This document shows, one piece after another, positions 14,906 through 18,998 of a stretch of 18,998 nt of DNA (the stretch's first letter is position 1; each line of letters begins with the position of its first letter). Source of the DNA: CBDULX01 sp965368175. GTDB taxonomy: Bacteria > Pseudomonadota > Gammaproteobacteria > SZUA-229. The position numbers and the translations under genes were made by a program. The stretch is taken from NCBI GenBank assembly GCA_965368175.1, contig CBDULX010000034.1, forward strand, positions 1 to 18,998. The letters run 5' to 3'. The notes below the pieces were generated by a model that did not search any database, had not been told where the DNA came from, and saw nothing but the letters and a program-made list of their open reading frames with translations.

Positions 14906-15352
14906 ATGAAACATTTAATGCTTATTTTTGTGTTGTTGCTGCCCCATGCGCCTTTACAGGCCAGGGATTTCGAAAATGCTTATGCAGTGTATGCCGCAGG
15001 CTCTAAAACCTGTAGTCAGTATCTGGCTGCTGAAAAGCAGGGCGGGGCCGATTATGACTATTTTATCAACTGGTTGATCGGGTACTTCTCAGCGTTTAAT
15101 GTCATTATGCCCAATACCTACGATATTCTGGGTGAGAATGAGTTTTCTATGGTACAGACCTGGCTCAATGATCACTGCACCAAGTTCCCCAGGGAGCCGT
15201 TCGTCAATGCTACGGCCAGAGTCACCGAAGTATTATACCCGACCCGCTATCAATCCAGCCTGAAAAATCCCAGCCCTGCTCCTTCGAACGAAGCGAGCCA
15301 GACCAGGCAGCCTGTGCCAGAACGTAAATTCAGTGATATAAAAATCCGCTAG
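14906..15352 (+). CDS. Exported small protein of unknown function
   Basis: A 148-aa protein with a signal peptide (MKHLMLIFVLLLPHAPLQA, cleavage near residue 19). The mature part has two cysteines, in SKTCSQYLAAE and in WLNDHCTKFP, which could form one disulfide, and a conserved-looking core FINWLIGYFSAFNVIMPNTYD. That pattern (Cys, W-GY-SA-N, W then Cys, Ala-rich helix) is reminiscent of small periplasmic proteins of the HdeA/Rap1a type, but I am not sure of the family. The tail (about residues 118-148) is Pro/Ser/Gln-rich and probably disordered. The start has CAGGT upstream of the ATG. It stands alone between the FrnE-like gene and convergent rhlB. Confidence 0.75.
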   Translation: MKHLMLIFVLLLPHAPLQARDFENAYAVYAAGSKTCSQYLAAEKQGGADYDYFINWLIGYFSAFNVIMPNTYDILGENEFSMVQTWLNDHCTKFPREPFVNATARVTEVLYPTRYQSSLKNPSPAPSNEASQTRQPVPERKFSDIKIR

Positions 15353-15456
15353 TCTAAAAACTACCTTTAAACGGCCAAAGATTAACCATACTGGCCATAG
15401 TACTCCGCTGGCAGATAAGGGGCGATTACAGGGTTTTAATCAGCCACAATTAATGC

Positions 15457-16737
15457 TCAGTGCGACCGCTTATGTTTCTGTTGTGAGCGATGGCGAGGTT
15501 GGGAAGATTTATGGGAGGCTTTTTTTCTGCTGCTGTGGTGTCGTTCAATTTTGGCAGGGGGCTTAAGTTCGAGCAGCAGCTCTGAGGTCACCGGCAGATT
15601 GGGAATGCTGTGGCCGATATATTCCTCAATTTCTGGCAGGGTGTGTGCGTAGTCTTCACAGGCAAAACTGATAGCGTGACCGCTGGCTCCGGCACGGGCA
15701 GTCCGACCAATGCGATGTACGTAGTCTTCTGCCATCTGAGGCATGTCATAATTGAATATATGGCTGACTTCAGGAATATGCAGGCCGCGGGCGGCAACAT
15801 CGGTGGCGACCAGGATATTGAATTCACCGTCCTGAAATTTTTTCAACAGTGTCTGACGTTTCTTCTGAGGTATATCTCCGGATAACAATGCTGAAGGCAG
15901 GTCATTGCCTTTGAGCCAGGCAAAGATAGTTTCAGCAGTGCGCTTGGTGTTGATGAAAATTATGCTGCGTGCAGGGTGTTCGGTTTTTATTAATCCAATT
16001 AATAAAGGTATTTTTTCATTATTGGCCGGGTAGTAGACCCGTTCTTCTATTTTATCGGCGGTGCGTTTCTCCGCTTCGATCGTTACCTGCTGGGGGTTAT
16101 TCATCTGTTCATAAGCCAGTTCCTGCACTCGGTAGGACAGGGTGGCGGAGAATAGCATACTGAGTCTTTGTTCAGGGGGTGGGCAGTGGCGAATTAGATA
16201 GCGAATGTCCTTGATAAAACCGAGATCGAACATGCGGTCGGCCTCGTCCAGTACCAGTGATTGAATGGCTCGTAAATCAAACACATGCTGTTTGAAGTAA
16301 TCGATCAGCCGTCCCGGGGTGCCAATCAGTATGTCTATTCCCTGAGTAAGCATATTCCGTTGTTTGTCATAATCGGTGCCTCCATATACCAGGCCCAGGC
16401 TGAGCCCGGTATGTTGACCAATCAGCATGGCATCTTTGTGGATCTGTATCGCAAGCTCTCGTGTGGGCGCCAGAATAAGAGCTCTGGGCTGGTTGCGGCG
16501 ACGTTTATCTGAGGCCGCATGGTTCAGGAGGTGATGGTACAGTACTGCCAGGAAGGCGATGGTTTTCCCGGTGCCGGTTTGTGCCTGTCCGGCTATATCC
16601 TTGCCCTGCAACCCTATGGGCAGGGTTTCTGCCTGAATTGGTGTGCACTGTATGAAACCAGCCTCTGTAAGGCCTTTAAGCATGCTTGATTCGAGGGGGA
16701 AATCGCTGAATTTTTGATCCGTTAAATGTGTGCTCAT
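15457..16737 (-). CDS. rhlB: ATP-dependent RNA helicase RhlB
   Basis: DEAD-box RNA helicase, in E. coli a component of the RNA degradosome. The 426-aa product has the Q motif GFIQCTPIQ, motif I AQTGTGKT (residues 52-59), PTRELA, TPGR, motif II DEAD (163-166), SAT, motif V ATDVAARGLH and motif VI HRIGRTARAG. The C-terminal 35 residues are rich in Lys, Arg, His and Ser, a basic tail likely to bind RNA. RhlB is chosen over other DEAD-box paralogues from the opening FSDFPLESSMLKGL, the length and its position facing away from trxA-rho, the same order as E. coli. Convergent with the exported small protein. Confidence 0.92.
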   Translation of the reverse strand: MSTHLTDQKFSDFPLESSMLKGLTEAGFIQCTPIQAETLPIGLQGKDIAGQAQTGTGKTIAFLAVLYHHLLNHAASDKRRRNQPRALILAPTRELAIQIHKDAMLIGQHTGLSLGLVYGGTDYDKQRNMLTQGIDILIGTPGRLIDYFKQHVFDLRAIQSLVLDEADRMFDLGFIKDIRYLIRHCPPPEQRLSMLFSATLSYRVQELAYEQMNNPQQVTIEAEKRTADKIEERVYYPANNEKIPLLIGLIKTEHPARSIIFINTKRTAETIFAWLKGNDLPSALLSGDIPQKKRQTLLKKFQDGEFNILVATDVAARGLHIPEVSHIFNYDMPQMAEDYVHRIGRTARAGASGHAISFACEDYAHTLPEIEEYIGHSIPNLPVTSELLLELKPPAKIERHHSSRKKASHKSSQPRHRSQQKHKRSH

Positions 16738-17082
16738 ATTCTCTGTAATATTGGGGTTTTACCTAATCTACTATGTAAAGCCGATAAAGTCCCACATTTT
16801 CATGATTTTCTGACAGCTGTATTTTGTTGATATAACTCAGCATTCGACGATATTTCTGTGCTGTCAGGTGCTAAAATCATCCTGTAAAAACCCGCGGGCT
16901 GGAAAAACTTGCCGTTATGCTGTACAAAGTCAATAAAATAGCTAATATGTAACTTACGATATTAACAATTAGTCATAAAATATTACCCAAGCCCGTCCTT
17001 ATCCATTCCTGAGTTTCCCTAGGTCAATTTATTTTATAATGGATATATGCGGGCCTCATGCTAAATCTGGAGGCTATGCAAG
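16738..17082. other. 345-bp intergenic region between rhlB and trxA
   Basis: AT-rich divergent control region with no gene. It should hold promoters for both rhlB and trxA. Visible items are a perfect TATAAT near the trxA end (17035-17040), a possible distal plus-strand pair TTGATA (16827-16832) with TATTTC 18 bp further on, and a CCCGCGGG palindrome at about 16890. The segment CTGAGTTTCCCTAG near 17010-17022 resembles one end of the CTAG-flanked element at 12 of 14 positions. No structured RNA was recognised. Confidence 0.5.
17035..17040 (+). promoter_or_regulatory. Predicted -10 box of the trxA promoter
   Basis: A perfect TATAAT about 43 bases before the trxA GTG. No good -35 hexamer lies 16-18 bp upstream (AGTTTC at 17 bp), so an activator may help or the match may be partly chance in AT-rich sequence. 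The leader would be about 36 nt and include the Shine-Dalgarno TGGAGG. Confidence 0.45.
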
Positions 17083-17406
17083 GTGAGTGGAATTGTTCAT
17101 GTATCTGATGACAGTTTTGAAAATGATGTAATCAATTCAGACGTTCCTGTACTGGTTGATTACTGGGCTGACTGGTGTGGTCCATGTAAAATGATTGCGC
17201 CGATCCTGGAAGAAATTGCCAGTGAATATGATGGTAAAGTCAAAGTAACTAAATTGAATATCGATGAAAATCCTGGAACACCGCCTAAATACGGTATTCG
17301 TGGAATTCCAACTCTGATGTTATTTAAGGGTGGTGACGTGGAAGCGACCAAAGTCGGTGCACTGTCTAAATCCCAGCTGACTGCATTTCTGGACAGTAAT
17401 CTATAG
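17083..17406 (+). CDS. trxA: Thioredoxin 1
   Basis: Cytoplasmic thiol-disulfide reductant serving ribonucleotide reductase and other enzymes, itself reduced by thioredoxin reductase. The 107-aa product has WCGPCK with C32 and C35, the cis-proline loop GIRGIPTLMLFKGG (P76), and KVGALSKSQL close to E. coli Trx1. The start is a GTG at 17083 with TGGAGG nine bases upstream. An ATG seven bases earlier is in another frame and stops after about ten codons. It precedes rho, as in many gammaproteobacteria. Confidence 0.96.
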   Translation: MSGIVHVSDDSFENDVINSDVPVLVDYWADWCGPCKMIAPILEEIASEYDGKVKVTKLNIDENPGTPPKYGIRGIPTLMLFKGGDVEATKVGALSKSQLTAFLDSNL

Positions 17407-17593
17407 GATTGTGAGCAGGTCGTTTATAACTGGACGACCTGCTGCAATCGTGTTAGAGTGCTTTTTGTCAATGCGTGCCAGCGCAAAATTGATGTAGCTT
17501 TAATAGGTCGTTCCGACCTGAAAAACTCAACCAAGAATTAATAATCCATCCATACACTTTTTTTAATCCTAATCCTTTCTGAATTTTTTCATT
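17407..17593 (+). promoter_or_regulatory. trxA-rho intergenic leader with a 10-bp hairpin
   Basis: AGCAGGTCGT (17414-17423) pairs with ACGACCTGCT (17434-17443) around a 10-base loop, seven bases after the trxA stop. The nearest T-run (CTTTTTG, 17460-17466) starts some 17 bases after the stem, so it is not a standard terminator. Most of the remaining 150 bases are AT- and C-containing sequence without a gene. In E. coli the rho leader mediates Rho-dependent autoregulation; whether this leader does so cannot be read here. Confidence 0.45.
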
Positions 17594-18853
17594 ATGAATC
17601 TTACTGAACTCAAAACAAAATCCCCTTCTGAACTTGTTGAAATTGCCCAATCCATGCAACTGGAAAATCTGTCCCGGGTGAAGAAACAGGACATTATTTT
17701 TGCAATACTAAAAGCCCATGCCAAAAATGGCGAAGATATTTCTGGTGATGGTGTACTGGAGATACTCCAGGATGGCTTTGGCTTTCTCCGATCTGCCGAC
17801 TGTTCTTACCTGGCCGGTCCGGATGATATTTATGTTTCCCCCAGTCAGATTCGACGATTTGGATTAAGGACCGGTGATACCATGGCCGGTAAGATACGGC
17901 CACCTAAAGATGGTGAGCGTTATTTTGCCATGCTCAAGGTTGATTCCATCAACTATGACACGCCGGAGAGTGCTCGCAACAAGGTGGCTTTTGAAAATCT
18001 GACGCCCCTGCATCCTCAGGAGCGTTTAAAAGTTGAACGCGGTAATGGCAGCACCGAAGATATCACCGCCCGCATCATTGACCTGGTCGCACCCTTCGGC
18101 AAGGGTCAACGTGGATTGATTGTGTCGCCACCGAAAGCCGGTAAAACCATGATGTTGAGTAATCTGGCACAATCCATCGCATCCAATCACCCTGACTGTT
18201 ACCTGATTGTGCTGTTGATCGACGAACGTCCTGAGGAGGTTACGGAGATGCAACGGATGGTGTGTGGTGAAGTGGTGTCCAGTACCTTCGATGAGCCCGC
18301 CAGTCGACATGTTCAGGTGGCCGAAATGGTTATTGAAAAAGCCAAGCGCCTTGTAGAGCATAAAAAAGATGTGGTTATTTTACTGGATTCAATTACCCGT
18401 CTGGCACGTGCCTATAATACTGTGATCCCGTCATCCGGTAAGGTGCTCACCGGTGGTGTTGATGCTCATGCCCTGCATCGTCCCAAGCGTTTCTTTGGTG
18501 CCGCTCGTAATATTGAAGAAGGTGGCAGCATTACCATTCTGGCCACTGCACTGGTCGATACTGGCTCCAAGATGGACGAGGTTATTTACGAAGAATTCAA
18601 GGGTACAGGTAATATGGAAATCCATCTGGATCGCCGAATTGCAGAGAAACGTATTTATCCTGCAATTAATGTAAATCGTTCCGGTACTCGTCGTGAAGAA
18701 TTACTAACAGCACAGGATGAGCTGCAGATGATGTGGGTGCTGAGAAAAGTGCTGCATCCAATGGACGAGTTGAGCGCCATGGAGTTTATGCTGGAAAAAC
18801 TTCAGTCCACCAAAACCAATGATGAGTTTTTCGATTCCATGAAACGCACCTAA
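17594..18853 (+). CDS. rho: Transcription termination factor Rho
   Basis: Hexameric RNA-dependent ATPase that ends transcription. The 419-aa length matches E. coli. It shows the N-terminal helical domain MNLTELKTKSPSELVEIAQS, the RNA-binding OB fold with DGFGFLRS (about 60-67) and DIYVSPSQIRRFGL, Walker A in VSPPKAGKTMM (about 177-187), Walker B region VVILLDSITRLARAYN, the Q loop SGKVLTGGVDAHAL and the R loop TGSKMDEVIYEEFKGTGN. No insertions of the kind seen in actinobacterial Rho are present. The ATG at 17594 is preceded by an AT-rich leader without a strong Shine-Dalgarno. Confidence 0.97.
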   Translation: MNLTELKTKSPSELVEIAQSMQLENLSRVKKQDIIFAILKAHAKNGEDISGDGVLEILQDGFGFLRSADCSYLAGPDDIYVSPSQIRRFGLRTGDTMAGKIRPPKDGERYFAMLKVDSINYDTPESARNKVAFENLTPLHPQERLKVERGNGSTEDITARIIDLVAPFGKGQRGLIVSPPKAGKTMMLSNLAQSIASNHPDCYLIVLLIDERPEEVTEMQRMVCGEVVSSTFDEPASRHVQVAEMVIEKAKRLVEHKKDVVILLDSITRLARAYNTVIPSSGKVLTGGVDAHALHRPKRFFGAARNIEEGGSITILATALVDTGSKMDEVIYEEFKGTGNMEIHLDRRIAEKRIYPAINVNRSGTRREELLTAQDELQMMWVLRKVLHPMDELSAMEFMLEKLQSTKTNDEFFDSMKRT

Positions 18854-18862
18854 GCGTTTTCA

Positions 18863-18890
18863 TAAAAAAGCAGGCCTGGCCTGCTTTTTT
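18863..18890 (+). terminator. Intrinsic terminator of trxA-rho
   Basis: GCAGGC (18870-18875), loop CTG, GCCTGC (18879-18884), then six T; an A-run precedes the stem, so it could work on both strands. It begins about ten bases after the rho stop. The remaining 108 bases to the window edge hold no recognisable gene. Confidence 0.9.
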
Positions 18891-18986
18891 ATTGCCTGAA
18901 TGATGGTTATGAAATGCCAGAAAAAGTCGTAATAGCGTCCTCATTGTTTTGAATCTTCAGGGTCTTTTTTGAACTGTCCATTATCA

Positions 18987-18998
18987 GGGAACCTCTGA
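18987..18998. repeat. Copy of the inverted-repeat end at the window edge
   Basis: GGGAACCTCTGA, the last 12 bases, is identical to the reverse complement of the right end of the 13459-13533 element read from the G of its CTAG. It looks like the start of a second, perhaps larger, element that continues outside the window. Confidence 0.5.

Noticed and set aside
16917..16952. An 11-codon open frame (MLYKVNKIANM) in the rhlB-trxA gap
   Set aside because: It has no ribosome site, is within the chance range for AT-rich DNA, and lies before the predicted trxA promoter.

Overview
The window looks like a chromosomal segment of a free-living or host-associated gammaproteobacterium outside the Enterobacterales. 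Two blocks keep the classic gammaproteobacterial gene order. The first runs fau - 6S RNA - zapA, then divergently ygfB - pepP - ubiH - ubiI - gcvT - gcvH - gcvP, the order I recall from E. coli. The second is rhlB facing away from trxA - rho. Departures from the enteric plan are a glycine decarboxylase split into GcvPA and GcvPB, a tandem glycine riboswitch ahead of gcvT, and unrelated genes between the two blocks. UbiH and UbiI point to aerobic ubiquinone synthesis. I cannot name a genus from sequence alone.

Layout. Positions 1-1452 (minus strand): fau (its last residues lie off the left edge), 6S RNA, zapA and a small ZapB-like coiled-coil gene. A compact divergent promoter region lies at about 1453-1536. 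Positions 1537-6192 (plus): ygfB, pepP, a 181-bp palindromic repeat element, ubiH and ubiI. Positions 6339-6839 (minus): an exported TlpA-like thioredoxin. Positions 6985-12097 (plus): a predicted promoter, a two-aptamer glycine riboswitch, gcvT, gcvH, gcvPA, gcvPB and dgkA. Positions 12110-12802 (minus): a small membrane GGDEF protein. Positions 12887-13462 (plus): an exported chalcone-isomerase-like protein. A 67-bp inverted-repeat element bracketed by CTAG lies at 13459-13533. Positions 13533-14776 (minus): a TIGR02444-type protein and a FrnE-like DsbA-family protein. Positions 14906-15352 (plus): an unrecognised exported small protein. Positions 15457-16737 (minus): rhlB. Positions 17083-18853 (plus): trxA and rho, with a strong intrinsic terminator after rho. 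The right edge ends inside a further copy of the inverted-repeat end seen at 13459-13533.

How the genes work together. The glycine cleavage enzymes (T, H, P1, P2; the L protein is not here) break down glycine to CO2, ammonia and methylene-tetrahydrofolate, and the riboswitch should tie their expression to glycine. Fau, at the left edge, also serves the folate one-carbon pool. UbiH and UbiI carry out two ring hydroxylations of ubiquinone synthesis. ZapA and the ZapB-like protein belong to FtsZ-ring assembly. RhlB, Rho and 6S RNA act on RNA or RNA polymerase.

Most of the window is conserved housekeeping sequence, and I did not find a convincing new multi-gene system. The most distinctive items are non-coding: the CTAG-bracketed mini-element that supplies the stop codons of two convergent genes, the large palindrome between pepP and ubiH, the overlapping divergent promoters with a probable leaderless transcript, and the riboswitch expression platform.
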